Under the pieces are notes generated by a model. The model was not told the origin of the DNA. It saw nothing but the letters and a program-made list of their open reading frames with translations, and made no database searches. Positions 46,583-55,970 of a stretch of DNA of 64,000 nucleotides are shown here, piece by piece. The DNA lies in the NCBI RefSeq assembly GCF_000282095.2, contig NZ_AKKC02000002.1:806001-870000 (forward strand), read 5' to 3'. Position numbers and translations under genes: made by a program. The DNA is from Rhizobium sp. CF080 (GTDB taxonomy: Bacteria; Pseudomonadota; Alphaproteobacteria; Rhizobiales; Rhizobiaceae). Within the stretch, counting starts at the first letter, position 1, and each line of letters opens with the position of its first letter.

Positions 46583-48463
46583 ATGGAAACGACATACGAC
46601 GTAATCGTCATCGGTGGCGGACATGCCGGATGCGAGGCTGCGAGTGCTGCCGCTCGCATGGGTGCGAAAACCGTGCTGATAACGCATAGCCGGGAAACGA
46701 TCGGCGTCATGTCCTGCAATCCGGCGATTGGCGGGCTCGGCAAGGGTCACCTCGTGCGTGAAGTCGATGCATTCGATGGGCTGATGGGGCGGGTGGCCGA
46801 TGCATCCGGCATTCAATTCCGGCTTCTCAACCGCAAGAAGGGGCCCGCGGTGCGTGGGCCGCGGACGCAAGCCGACCGCAAGCTTTACCGGCAGGCGATG
46901 CAGCGCGGGATCTTGAACCATCCCAATCTCACGGTGATCCAAGGCGATGCGTTTGACATCGAGATCCAAGATAAACGCGTAGCTGCCGTTGAACTCAAGG
47001 ACGGCCGCCGATTCGGATGCGGAACGATTGTCCTGACGACGGGTACCTTCCTTCGAGGTTTGATCCATATCGGTGACCAGAAGATCCCCGCCGGTCGCGC
47101 AGGAGAAGCCCCTTCCCTCGGATTGTCTGAAACTCTTTCGCGGTTCGGATTGCATCTCGGCAGACTGAAGACCGGTACCCCTGCCCGGCTGGACGGAAAT
47201 ACGATCGACTGGGCACGGGTTGGCCGCCAGGAAGCGGACGAGGATCCGGTGCCCTTCTCCTTCATGACCGACCGGATTACGACAACGCAGATTGCCTGTG
47301 GCGTCACCCGCACCACGGATGCGACTCATAAGATCATCTCGGACAACATTCATCGCTCGGCGATGTATTCCGGCCAGATCGAAGGTGTCGGCCCGCGCTA
47401 TTGCCCTTCAATCGAAGACAAGATCGTCCGCTTCGGCGAGCGGGACGGGCATCAGATCTTTCTGGAACCGGAAGGCCTGGACGACTCGACCGTCTATCCA
47501 AACGGGATTTCGACCTCCCTCCCCGCCGATGTGCAGGAAGCGTTTATTCGTACCATTCCAGGTTTGGAATCGGTGACGATTATCCAGCCAGGCTATGCGA
47601 TCGAATACGATCACGTAGATCCCCGCGAGTTGACCGCTGCACTCGAAGTCAAGAAGATCCCAGGCCTTTTCCTCGCCGGTCAGATCAATGGCACGACAGG
47701 TTATGAGGAGGCTGCGGCACAGGGGCTGGTTGCGGGACTGAATGCTGCACGCAAGGCGTCCGGTGGCGAAGCTTACCACTTTAGCCGGGCGGATTCCTAT
47801 ATCGGCGTCATGGTCGACGATCTGACATCCCGCGGGGTGACCGAGCCCTATCGGATGTTTACCTCACGCGCCGAATATCGCCTTTCGCTGCGGGCTGACA
47901 ACGCAGATGTTCGATTGACCGGAAAGGCGATCGAACTGGGCTGTGTCGGGCCTGAGCGGGCGATGAAGTTCGGGGACTATATGAAGGCGCTAGACAATGG
48001 CCGGGAGCTTCTCCGGTCCCGTAACCTGACGCCGAATGAAGCCAATGGGCATGGATTGAAGCTCAACAAGGACGGGCAGCGCCGGACTGCTTATGAGCTG
48101 CTGGCCTATCCCGATCAATCGCTGAACGCGCTCACAGCCATCTGGCCCGAATTGGCGCAACTTTCGCCCAAAGTCGGTGAAGCCTTGGAGATCGAGGCAT
48201 CCTATGCGGTTTACATGAACCGGCAGGCGGCCGATATCCATGCCACCCATCGAGACGAGGCCCGCGCCATCCCGCAAGGCTTTGATTTTACAGGACTTCC
48301 TGGACTTTCAAACGAGTTGAAGCTGAAACTGACAGCGGCAAATCCGGCGAATCTGGCGCAGGCCTCCAAGGTCGACGGGATGACGCCGGCGGCCCTTGCA
48401 CTCATCCTGGCACTGCTTCGCAAGGAAGAAGCTGCGCCGCATCGCGTCAAGCGAGTCCTGTAA
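46583..48463 (+). CDS. mnmG: tRNA uridine-5-carboxymethylaminomethyl modification enzyme MnmG (GidA)
   Basis: 626-aa FAD-binding partner of MnmE. N-terminal dinucleotide fold [19 protein letters not shown]; conserved [19 protein letters not shown]; the second GidA signature [20 protein letters not shown]. The C-terminal helical domain is complete. The TAATG junction links it to rsmG, a very common mnmG-rsmG arrangement near replication origins. Confidence 0.98.
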   Translation: METTYDVIVIGGGHAGCEAASAAARMGAKTVLITHSRETIGVMSCNPAIGGLGKGHLVREVDAFDGLMGRVADASGIQFRLLNRKKGPAVRGPRTQADRKLYRQAMQRGILNHPNLTVIQGDAFDIEIQDKRVAAVELKDGRRFGCGTIVLTTGTFLRGLIHIGDQKIPAGRAGEAPSLGLSETLSRFGLHLGRLKTGTPARLDGNTIDWARVGRQEADEDPVPFSFMTDRITTTQIACGVTRTTDATHKIISDNIHRSAMYSGQIEGVGPRYCPSIEDKIVRFGERDGHQIFLEPEGLDDSTVYPNGISTSLPADVQEAFIRTIPGLESVTIIQPGYAIEYDHVDPRELTAALEVKKIPGLFLAGQINGTTGYEEAAAQGLVAGLNAARKASGGEAYHFSRADSYIGVMVDDLTSRGVTEPYRMFTSRAEYRLSLRADNADVRLTGKAIELGCVGPERAMKFGDYMKALDNGRELLRSRNLTPNEANGHGLKLNKDGQRRTAYELLAYPDQSLNALTAIWPELAQLSPKVGEALEIEASYAVYMNRQAADIHATHRDEARAIPQGFDFTGLPGLSNELKLKLTAANPANLAQASKVDGMTPAALALILALLRKEEAAPHRVKRVL

Positions 48464-49080
48464 TGCTCCTGAACGGCAAGAGTGTTTCACGTGAAACGCA
48501 GGAGAAGCTTGAGCATTTTGCAGCGCTTTTCCAGAAGTGGGCGAAGACCATCAATCTCGTTGCGCCGTCTACGCTGGATGAGCTGTGGCGACGGCATATC
48601 GCTGACAGCGCTCAGATCTTCCAACTCTCTCCTCAGCCCTGTAAATGGCTTGATCTCGGTTCCGGAGGTGGATTTCCAGGCGTTATAACGGCAATCTTTC
48701 TTGCCGCGACGCAGGAAGGATGGGTTCATCTGGTTGAAAGCAACCAGAAGAAAGCTGCCTTCCTTCGCGTCGCTCTCAATGAGACGGGCGCAAGAGGATC
48801 GGTTCATCCTCTGCGAATCGAGGCGGCCTCAGCGGCTCTCCCGGTCTGCGATCGGATCTCCGCAAGAGCTCTTGCCGAACTCGATCTGCTTCTTTCCTAC
48901 ACATCCGGCTGGATGATCGGCAAAGATACAAGAGCTTTTTTTCATAAAGGCCGGGATTACGCGGCGGAAATCGAGAAAGCCCGTGGTCGTTGGGCATTCG
49001 ATCTGATAAAACATCCAAGTGCCGTCGAGCCAGATTCAGTTATTCTCGAAATCAGCAATTTAAGGCACAAAGAACCCTAG
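48463..49080 (+). CDS. rsmG: 16S rRNA (guanine-527 N7) methyltransferase RsmG (GidB)
   Basis: 205-aa SAM-dependent methyltransferase acting on G527 of 16S rRNA; loss gives low-level streptomycin resistance in other bacteria. SAM-binding [18 protein letters not shown] near residue 65. The ATG overlaps the mnmG stop by 1 bp. Codons 7-12 carry the parS-like site (SVSRETQ), so the gene start doubles as a probable ParB-binding site. parA follows 15 bp after the stop. Confidence 0.96.
   Translation: MLLNGKSVSRETQEKLEHFAALFQKWAKTINLVAPSTLDELWRRHIADSAQIFQLSPQPCKWLDLGSGGGFPGVITAIFLAATQEGWVHLVESNQKKAAFLRVALNETGARGSVHPLRIEAASAALPVCDRISARALAELDLLLSYTSGWMIGKDTRAFFHKGRDYAAEIEKARGRWAFDLIKHPSAVEPDSVILEISNLRHKEP
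48483..48498. other. parS: parS centromere-like site (TGTTTCACGTGAAACG)
   Basis: Matches the universal parS consensus TGTTTCACGTGAAACA at 15 of 16 positions. It is located inside rsmG, 0.6 kb ahead of parA and 6.4 kb from the putative origin. ParB-type CTPases load at such sites and segregate the origin region. Confidence 0.85.
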
Positions 49081-49095
49081 ATTTTCAGGTGCGGC

Positions 49096-49887
49096 ATGTT
49101 TGAAAGAAATCGGGTTATCACGATTGCCAACCAAAAAGGCGGTGTGGGCAAGACGACGACGGCAATCAACCTGGCAACAGCGCTCGCTGCCATCGGCGAG
49201 CGTGTTCTGATTGTGGATCTCGATCCGCAGGGGAATGCCAGTACCGGCTTGGGTATCGAGCGCCGAGATCGCAAGCTTTCGTCCTATGATCTCCTGATGG
49301 GGTACAACTCCATCACCGAAACGGCATTGGAAACGGCTGTTCCCAACCTCCATATCGTTCCGTCGACGATGGACCTGCTGGGATTCGAGATGGAGATCTC
49401 TCAGGCTTCCGATCGAGCTTTCAAGCTGCGGCGGGCGCTGGAGGGTGATGACGCCCTGGCCTATTCCTATATTCTGCTGGATTGCCCGCCCTCGTTCAAT
49501 CTGCTGACGATGAACGCGATGGCGGCAGCTCATTCCATCCTTGTTCCCCTGCAGTGCGAGTTCTTCGCGTTGGAAGGCTTAAGCCAACTTCTCGAAACTG
49601 TCGACCAGGTGCGCCGCAGCGTCAATCCGTCGCTCGATATCCAGGGTATCGTTCTGACCATGTTCGACGCGCGCAACAACCTCGCGCAGCAGGTCGTCAA
49701 TGATGTGCGGGCCCATCTCGGTGAAAAAGTCTATCACACGTTGATTCCCCGCAATGTTCGCGTATCGGAAGCGCCGTCTTACGGAAAGCCGGCTATCCTT
49801 TACGATCTGAAATGCGCCGGCAGTCAGGCTTACTTGCAGCTGGCTTCCGAAGTCATCCAGCGGGAACGCAGGCGCAAGGCTGCCTGA
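49096..49887 (+). CDS. parA: Chromosome-partitioning ATPase ParA
   Basis: 263-aa deviant Walker ATPase. ITIANQKGGVGKTTTAINLA near residue 8, and the conserved DLDPQGNASTGLGI and LDCPPSFNLLTMNA. It forms dynamic gradients on the nucleoid that pull ParB-parS complexes. The length and the lack of an N-terminal HTH mark it as the chromosomal (Soj-like) type, not a RepA plasmid type. It lies 29 bp ahead of parB. Confidence 0.97.
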   Translation: MFERNRVITIANQKGGVGKTTTAINLATALAAIGERVLIVDLDPQGNASTGLGIERRDRKLSSYDLLMGYNSITETALETAVPNLHIVPSTMDLLGFEMEISQASDRAFKLRRALEGDDALAYSYILLDCPPSFNLLTMNAMAAAHSILVPLQCEFFALEGLSQLLETVDQVRRSVNPSLDIQGIVLTMFDARNNLAQQVVNDVRAHLGEKVYHTLIPRNVRVSEAPSYGKPAILYDLKCAGSQAYLQLASEVIQRERRRKAA

Positions 49888-49916
49888 AGGCCCTGTAGAC
49901 CAAGTGAGTAGTGAGA

Positions 49917-50795
49917 ATGAACGACGATCTCTCGAAACGGCGCCTGGGGCGCGGCCTAGCGGCACTCATCGGCGAAATGGACCAGGCGACGCCCGTCAAT
50001 AGCGGCGCCCGGAGTGTCAACCCGGACCGTATGGTTCCGATCGAACATGTGTCTCGCAACCCAAAGAATCCGCGTCGGAGTTTCGACGAGGGCGAACTTC
50101 AGGATTTGGCAAGCTCCATTCGCCAGCATGGGATTGTTCAACCGGTCGTCGTTCGGCCGCGAGGCGCCAATCAATATGAAATCATCGCCGGTGAACGTCG
50201 CTGGCGTGCTGCGCAGCTTGCCGGCCTGATCGAGATACCGGTCATCGTTCGTGATGTCGATGATCGGACGGCCCTTGAAATCGCGATCGTTGAAAACGTT
50301 CAGCGTTCCGACCTCAACCCTCTGGAAGAGGCGCTGGGATATGATCAGCTGATTGCGGAGCACGGTTATACTCAGAACGATCTCGGCGAAATTATCGGCA
50401 AAAGCCGAAGCCACGTGGCCAATAGCCTCCGTCTGCTGAAATTGCCCGAGCCAGTTCGGGATATGCTGGCGGCTGGCAGCCTTTCGGCCGGTCACGCCCG
50501 CGCGCTGATTACTACATCCGATCCGGCTTCTTTGGCGCGCACCATCATTGCCAAGGGCATGTCGGTCCGTGATGCAGAGAAACTGGCTCAGAACGATATC
50601 AAGGCGCAGTCGGAGCCTACCGTTTCGAAAGCGGAACAAAAAGATTCCGATACGCTGGCGCTTGAGCGGACTCTTTCCGATTCACTCGGGCTGGAAGTCA
50701 AGATCAACCACAAGAACGGTGGGGGTCAGATCAGGATCGGCTATAGGACGCTGGAGCAGCTCGAGGAGATCTGCCGTCTTCTGGAACGTAGATAG
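49917..50795 (+). CDS. parB: Chromosome-partitioning protein ParB
   Basis: 292 aa. N-terminal RLGRGLAALIG (ParA-stimulating peptide), CTP-binding ParB/Srx domain (NPRRSFDEGELQDLASSIRQHG, GERRWRAAQLAG, VENVQRSDLNPLEEA), central HTH (TQNDLGEIIGKSRSHVANSLRLL) and C-terminal dimer domain. The ATG at 49917 (MNDDLSKRR) is preferred; the frame also offers a GTG two codons upstream. Convergent with holA, whose stop is 10 bp away. Confidence 0.97.
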   Translation: MNDDLSKRRLGRGLAALIGEMDQATPVNSGARSVNPDRMVPIEHVSRNPKNPRRSFDEGELQDLASSIRQHGIVQPVVVRPRGANQYEIIAGERRWRAAQLAGLIEIPVIVRDVDDRTALEIAIVENVQRSDLNPLEEALGYDQLIAEHGYTQNDLGEIIGKSRSHVANSLRLLKLPEPVRDMLAAGSLSAGHARALITTSDPASLARTIIAKGMSVRDAEKLAQNDIKAQSEPTVSKAEQKDSDTLALERTLSDSLGLEVKINHKNGGGQIRIGYRTLEQLEEICRLLERR

Positions 50796-50805
50796 CGTAA
50801 TAAAT

Positions 50806-51837
50806 TCAACGGCTTGATTGAATTGCCGTGGCCATCAGGGTGTGGAACGCGATATTGGGTTCCAGGGTCTGCTTCTGGCGCGACATCAGGATCGCGGCCT
50901 GCAATCTTTCCGTTTCGCGCGCCAGCGCCGGCGAACTCCATGTTCTCAGCGCCTTTTCTATGAGCGGTTTGCGCTTGAAGTGAATATGACGGCCGAGCGT
51001 CATCATGACCTGGGCGGTCTGAAGCTTCTTTTCCTCCATTTCCGCCTTCATCAGATCCAGCAGCTGGAACTGTTTCAGGCAGGATTGCAGGACGAGAAAA
51101 ACCGGGGTTTTCGATGCGACGACCTTCTGGATGGCGCGATGCAGGCCGGGAAGGTCACCGCTGAGGATCGCATCGACGGCCTCGTCCGCGGAAACGGCGC
51201 TCGCATCGCCGATGATCTCGTCGATATGTTCCTCTTCGACCATGCCCATTCCGCGGCAATACAGTGCCAGCTTGCGGATTTCGTTGCGGGAGGCGACGCG
51301 ATCCCCGCCAAGCAGTTCCAGAAGCCTCTGCCGAGCGGCTGGAGTGATCCTGAGGCCTTCGCTTCCGAGTTCCGAATCGATGAGGCTGTTCAAGGCCTTC
51401 ACATCATCCGCATAGCAGGGAATGACGGCGATCGACCGCGAAGGTTCGGCGATCTTGCGCAGCCCGCTGCCCTTCTTGAGGTCGCCGGCCTCGATAATCA
51501 GGATATTGGCCGGAGCCGGGCCGTCGGCAAGAACCTGCATCGCGTCGAGAAGAGGCTTTTCGTTGGCAGCACCACGCAGCCAGACGAGCTTGGAACCGCC
51601 GAAAAGGCCGAGCGAGTTGACCTCGTCCAAAAGCCGGCCGGGATCGCCCTGGAGGTCCGATACGTCGAGTTTGAGCATGGCGAACGGGTCGTCCTGTGAA
51701 ACGCCCGTCTTGCCCGCGAGCAGGGCTGCGCGTTCCGAAACCAGGCCCCGATCCGGGCCATAGATCACAAAGATCTTGTAGAGTTCCGCACTCTTCTCGG
51801 CAAAACGATCGAATTCGTGGGACTTTACTTCTGCCAT
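50806..51837 (-). CDS. holA: DNA polymerase III delta subunit
   Basis: 343-aa clamp-loader subunit that opens the beta clamp. Family segments include FVIYGPDRGLVSERAALL near residue 22 and the inactive AAA+ fold continuing to KLVWLRGA, plus the C-terminal collar domain (MTLGRHIHFKRKPLIEKALRTW). It is the middle gene of the leuS-lptE-holA unit, overlapping lptE by 13 bp, and the same trio is common near lptE in proteobacteria. Confidence 0.94.
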   Translation of the reverse strand: MAEVKSHEFDRFAEKSAELYKIFVIYGPDRGLVSERAALLAGKTGVSQDDPFAMLKLDVSDLQGDPGRLLDEVNSLGLFGGSKLVWLRGAANEKPLLDAMQVLADGPAPANILIIEAGDLKKGSGLRKIAEPSRSIAVIPCYADDVKALNSLIDSELGSEGLRITPAARQRLLELLGGDRVASRNEIRKLALYCRGMGMVEEEHIDEIIGDASAVSADEAVDAILSGDLPGLHRAIQKVVASKTPVFLVLQSCLKQFQLLDLMKAEMEEKKLQTAQVMMTLGRHIHFKRKPLIEKALRTWSSPALARETERLQAAILMSRQKQTLEPNIAFHTLMATAIQSSR

Positions 51838-52385
51838 ACCGTCTGCGGCTGAGGTTCGCGCGAAAGCACGATGGCGATCTCGGCGCGGATGAATTCAGCA
51901 AGCTCTCTTGCGGCGCGGTTTTCGGCATCGCGAACGGCGCGCAGTTTCGCGAAGCCCTGGCCCGGGACGTCGATGAGCGACACGACTTCACGCTTCGCGG
52001 ACTTGAGGATCTGCCCGTCGTTGATGCGTGTAATCGTATAGGTGCCTTCCACCTGGACGCGGCCGGGAAGCGGTATGCCGGTCGGGGAGACGTTGTCGTC
52101 GTCCTCGTCGTCGATGATGCTCGAAGCCGTGCTCTTGGTTGTCAGCTTCACGTCGTACGCCGGATGGGCCGACTCGCCGGCGCCTCCGGAGGTCAGGAAA
52201 ATCAGATGATTTCGGACAACCTGATCGATGCGGCTATGGGGCTGCTCGAAGCCGACCGAGGCCAGCCGCTCACCGGTGCCGGAAGCTTCGGAATAAAGCG
52301 GGCGGACCTGGCAGCTGGCCAAGAGTGTCAGCGTTATCAGGCCGGATACGAACCCGAAACGACGAAGAGAGCGGTCAAACGACAA
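51825..52385 (-). CDS. lptE: LPS-assembly lipoprotein LptE
   Basis: 186 aa. Signal peptide with lipobox LLAS-C25 ([17 protein letters not shown]), so it is an outer-membrane lipoprotein. The remainder matches the LptE fold expected to plug LptD. Context is strong: it lies between leuS and holA, overlapping both, as lptE does in E. coli. Sequence conservation of this family is low, so the name rests partly on context. Confidence 0.88.
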   Translation of the reverse strand: MSFDRSLRRFGFVSGLITLTLLASCQVRPLYSEASGTGERLASVGFEQPHSRIDQVVRNHLIFLTSGGAGESAHPAYDVKLTTKSTASSIIDDEDDDNVSPTGIPLPGRVQVEGTYTITRINDGQILKSAKREVVSLIDVPGQGFAKLRAVRDAENRAARELAEFIRAEIAIVLSREPQPQTVWQK

Positions 52386-55005
52386 TGTTTACGATCCTCT
52401 GTGGGACGACGATGACTTTCTTCGGCGCCCGGCCTTCCAGTGCCGCCTTGACCGCATCCAGCGCCAGAACCGCAGCTTCGACCGCACTTTGATCCGCGTC
52501 GCGCGCGATTGTCAATTCGCCACGCTTCTTGCCGTTGATTTGGACCGGCAGTGTGACCTCGTTCTCGATGACGAGGGTCTCGTCATATTGCGGCCAGGCA
52601 GCCAGGGAGAGCAGCTCCCCGTTACCCAGAGCCGCCCAGCATTCTTCGGCCAGATGCGGCGTCATGGGGGCGACGAGCTGGATCAGGATCTCCGAGGCGT
52701 TGCGGACGGCAGCGCGGTAGACGGCGTCGCCCTCGCCGGCTGCGACCCGGCCGAGCGGCGCTGCAAGTGCGTTCACCAGCTCGTAGATGCGTGCCACTGC
52801 CTTGTTGAAGGAGAGCTTGTCGTAGTCACCCTGAACTGCCTTCAGCGTCTTGTGGGCGAGCTGCGAGATCGCCAGCGCCTCACCATCCTTAGCCGGCGCC
52901 GGATCGACACCCACGAGGTTCTCGGAGGCCTCGGAAATCAGGCGCCACAGGCGCTGGGTGAAACGATGCGCGCCTTCGACGCCGGCTTCCGACCAGATGA
53001 CGTCGCGGTCCGGCGGAGAGTCGGACAGCACGAAGAAGCGGGCCGTGTCAGCGCCGTAGGAGGCGATGATATCGTCCGGATCGACGACGTTCTTCTTCGA
53101 CTTCGACATCTTCTCGATCGAGCCGATCGTCACCTCCTCGCCGCCCTTCAGCATGGTGGCGCGGCGCTTGCCGTCGACCTCCTCGATCTTGATATCAGCC
53201 GGAGCGACCCATTCGCCGTTCGGGCCGGAGCCGCGGCGATAGGTTTCATGCACGACCATGCCCTGAGTGAAGAGGCCCTTGAAGGGCTCCTTGGCGTCCA
53301 CATGGCCTGTTTCGCGCATAGCGCGGGTGAAGAAGCGCGAATAGAGCAGATGCAGGATCGCGTGCTCGATGCCGCCGATATACTGGTCGACCGGCAGCCA
53401 GCGATTGGCGACGGCCGGATCGGTCGGGTTCTTTTCCCAGGGTGCCGTGAAGCGGGTAAAATACCAGCTCGAATCGACGAACGTATCCATCGTGTCGGTC
53501 TCGCGGCGGGCATCCTTGCCGCATTGCGGGCAGGCGATGTGGCGCCAGGTCGGATGGCGGTCGAGCGGGTTGCCGGGCAGGTCGAAGGTGACGTCGTCCG
53601 GCAGTTTCACCGGCAGGTCGGCCTTCGGCACCGGTACGACGCCGCAGTCATCGCAATGGATGACCGGGATCGGGCAGCCCCAGTAGCGCTGGCGGGAAAT
53701 GCCCCAGTCGCGCAGGCGGAAATTCACCTTGCGTTCGCCCTGCGGCATATTGCCGACAAGCGTTTCCGACAGGCGGTCTGCAACGATCGCAAAGGCTTCG
53801 TCCGTCGTCTTGCCATCCAGGAAGTGCGAGTTGATCATCACGCCGTCATCGACATAAGCGGTATCGCCGACGGTAAAGGTCGCGGCATCGCCATCCTTCG
53901 GCATGACGACCGGGACCACGGCCAAGCCGTATTTGCGGGCGAAATCCAGGTCGCGCTGGTCGCCGGACGGGCAGCCGAAGATGGCGCCCGTGCCGTAATC
54001 CATCAGCACGAAATTGGCGACATAGACCGGCAGCTCCCAGGAGGGGTCGAGCGGGTGCCTGACGCGGATGCCCGTGTCGATGCCCTTTTTTTCGGCTGTT
54101 TCCAGCGCTGCGAGCGAGGTTCCGTGATGGCGGCATTCTTCGGCAAAAGCTTCGATAGCCGGATTCTGGGCGGCTGCGGCCTTGGCCAGCGGATGATCGG
54201 CGGCGATCGCCAGGAAGGAGGCGCCGAACAGCGTGTCGGGACGGGTCGTGTAGACCACGACTTCGCTCTCGCCGGCGGGTGCCGTCGAGCTGACGATTTC
54301 CCAGCGGATCGTCAGGCCTTCGGAGCGTCCGATCCAGTTCTTCTGCATCAGCCGGACCTTTTCCGGCCACTGGTCGAGGGTGTCGAGCGCGTCCAGCAGG
54401 TCCTGGCTGAAATCGGTGATCTTGAAGAACCACTGCACCAGGTCACGCTGTTCCACCAGCGCGCCGGAACGCCAGCCGCGGCCGTCGATGACCTGCTCGT
54501 TGGCGAGAACCGTCTGGTCGACCGGGTCCCAGTTGACCTTGGACTGCTTGCGGTAGACCAGGCCCTTTTCCATCATGTCGAGGAAGAGGTGCTGCTGCTG
54601 CTGGTAATATTCGACGTCACAGGTGGCGAATTCGCGTGACCAGTCGAGCGACAGGCCCATGGCCTTCAGCTGCGCCTTCATGGATTCGATATTCTGGTAG
54701 GTCCAGGCCTTCGGATGCACCTTGTTGTCGCGGGCCGCATTTTCGGCCGGCATGCCGAAGGCGTCCCAGCCCATCGGGTGGAGGACGTTGAAGCCACGGG
54801 CGCGCTTGTAGCGGGCGACCACGTCGCCCATGGCGTAGTTGCGCACATGGCCCATGTGGATGCGGCCCGATGGATAGGGAAACATCTCTAGAACGTAGTA
54901 TTTTTCGCGCGGATCGCTGTTGTCGGTCTCGAAAACCTTGGCATCGTTCCAGGTCTGCTGCCAACGGGGCTCGGCATCGCGCGGATTATAACGTTCAGTC
55001 GCCAT
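52375..55005 (-). CDS. leuS: Leucyl-tRNA synthetase
   Basis: 876-aa class-I synthetase. HIGH-type motif [15 protein letters not shown] near residue 44; large CP1 editing domain ([19 protein letters not shown]); zinc-type Cys pair in IHCDDCGVV and [12 protein letters not shown] motif in [18 protein letters not shown] at 55005 ([16 protein letters not shown]) chosen over the frame start 72 bp upstream. First gene of the leuS-lptE-holA unit. Confidence 0.98.
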   Translation of the reverse strand: MATERYNPRDAEPRWQQTWNDAKVFETDNSDPREKYYVLEMFPYPSGRIHMGHVRNYAMGDVVARYKRARGFNVLHPMGWDAFGMPAENAARDNKVHPKAWTYQNIESMKAQLKAMGLSLDWSREFATCDVEYYQQQQHLFLDMMEKGLVYRKQSKVNWDPVDQTVLANEQVIDGRGWRSGALVEQRDLVQWFFKITDFSQDLLDALDTLDQWPEKVRLMQKNWIGRSEGLTIRWEIVSSTAPAGESEVVVYTTRPDTLFGASFLAIAADHPLAKAAAAQNPAIEAFAEECRHHGTSLAALETAEKKGIDTGIRVRHPLDPSWELPVYVANFVLMDYGTGAIFGCPSGDQRDLDFARKYGLAVVPVVMPKDGDAATFTVGDTAYVDDGVMINSHFLDGKTTDEAFAIVADRLSETLVGNMPQGERKVNFRLRDWGISRQRYWGCPIPVIHCDDCGVVPVPKADLPVKLPDDVTFDLPGNPLDRHPTWRHIACPQCGKDARRETDTMDTFVDSSWYFTRFTAPWEKNPTDPAVANRWLPVDQYIGGIEHAILHLLYSRFFTRAMRETGHVDAKEPFKGLFTQGMVVHETYRRGSGPNGEWVAPADIKIEEVDGKRRATMLKGGEEVTIGSIEKMSKSKKNVVDPDDIIASYGADTARFFVLSDSPPDRDVIWSEAGVEGAHRFTQRLWRLISEASENLVGVDPAPAKDGEALAISQLAHKTLKAVQGDYDKLSFNKAVARIYELVNALAAPLGRVAAGEGDAVYRAAVRNASEILIQLVAPMTPHLAEECWAALGNGELLSLAAWPQYDETLVIENEVTLPVQINGKKRGELTIARDADQSAVEAAVLALDAVKAALEGRAPKKVIVVPQRIVNIVV

Positions 55006-55202
55006 TTCAATGATATTCCGGGAAAACAGGATCAGGAGTCGGGCGAGACCTTCACCATGAAACCCTGCAAGCGTCAAGTTTTACAGGGTCGGGAAAGGCC
55101 AAGTTCAGGGCGAAACACCCTTGGCAGAGCCTTATATGAGGGCTAAGCGCTGAGCTTGCAAGAAAAGCGGAAGGCTTCAGTAAAAGTGGAAGGCATGGGG
55201 TC

Positions 55203-55862
55203 ATGAGCGTCGAAGAACGGCTGCGGGATGTAAAGGTGCGGATCGGGAAGGCGGAGCGCCTTTCGAAGCGGCCGGCGGGGTCGGTGACGCTTGTGGCGGT
55301 TTCCAAGACGTTCGATGCGGAAGACATCCGCCCGGTGATTGCGGCCGGGCAGCGGGTGTTCGGCGAGAACCGCGTACAGGAAAGCCAGGGCAAGTGGCCG
55401 GAACTCAAGGCCGAGACGCCGGATCTCGAACTGCACCTGATCGGGCCGCTGCAATCGAACAAGGCCGCGGATGCCGTGGCGCTGTTTGACGTCATTGAAA
55501 CGGTGGATCGGGAAAAGATCGCCCGCGCGCTTGCCGACGAGATCAGGAAACAGGGCAAGGCACCGAAGCTCTATGTGCAGGTGAATACCGGGCTGGAGCC
55601 GCAGAAGGCTGGTATCGAGCCGAAAGAGACCGTTGCCTTCGTGGAGCTCTGCCGCAAGGAACTCGGGCTTTCGGTCGAGGGGCTGATGTGCATTCCGCCC
55701 GCCGAGGAAAATCCTGGGCCGCATTTCGCATTGCTTGCCAAGCTCGCCAAGGAATGCGGTGTCGAAAAACTCTCCATGGGCATGTCCGGCGATTTCGAGA
55801 CGGCTGTCGAATTCGGTGCGACCAGCGTCCGGGTCGGCTCGGCCATCTTCGGATCGCGCTGA
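55203..55862 (+). CDS. YggS/PLPBP family pyridoxal-phosphate homeostasis protein
   Basis: 219-aa single-domain PLP-binding TIM barrel. PLP lysine in LVAVSKTFDAEDI; GENRVQESQGKW and the phosphate-binding MGMSGDFETAVEFGATSVRVGSAIFG at the C-terminus are diagnostic. No enzymatic activity is known for the family; it buffers PLP. Divergent from leuS with a 197-bp gap. Confidence 0.95.
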   Translation: MSVEERLRDVKVRIGKAERLSKRPAGSVTLVAVSKTFDAEDIRPVIAAGQRVFGENRVQESQGKWPELKAETPDLELHLIGPLQSNKAADAVALFDVIETVDREKIARALADEIRKQGKAPKLYVQVNTGLEPQKAGIEPKETVAFVELCRKELGLSVEGLMCIPPAEENPGPHFALLAKLAKECGVEKLSMGMSGDFETAVEFGATSVRVGSAIFGSR

Positions 55863-55970
55863 AATAGGCTTTTGCCAAGCGGCGCCTAGCGCTTTCGTCG
55901 GGCTTCCCGGCACCTCCCGAGCACCCTAGATTGGTCATTCCGGGCTGTGCTCATGTGACGGGAGGTGCAG

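Noticed and set aside
49096..50795. repABC plasmid replication/partition locus
   Set aside because: ParA lacks the RepA N-terminal extension, no repC follows, and the neighbours are chromosomal (rsmG, holA, leuS).
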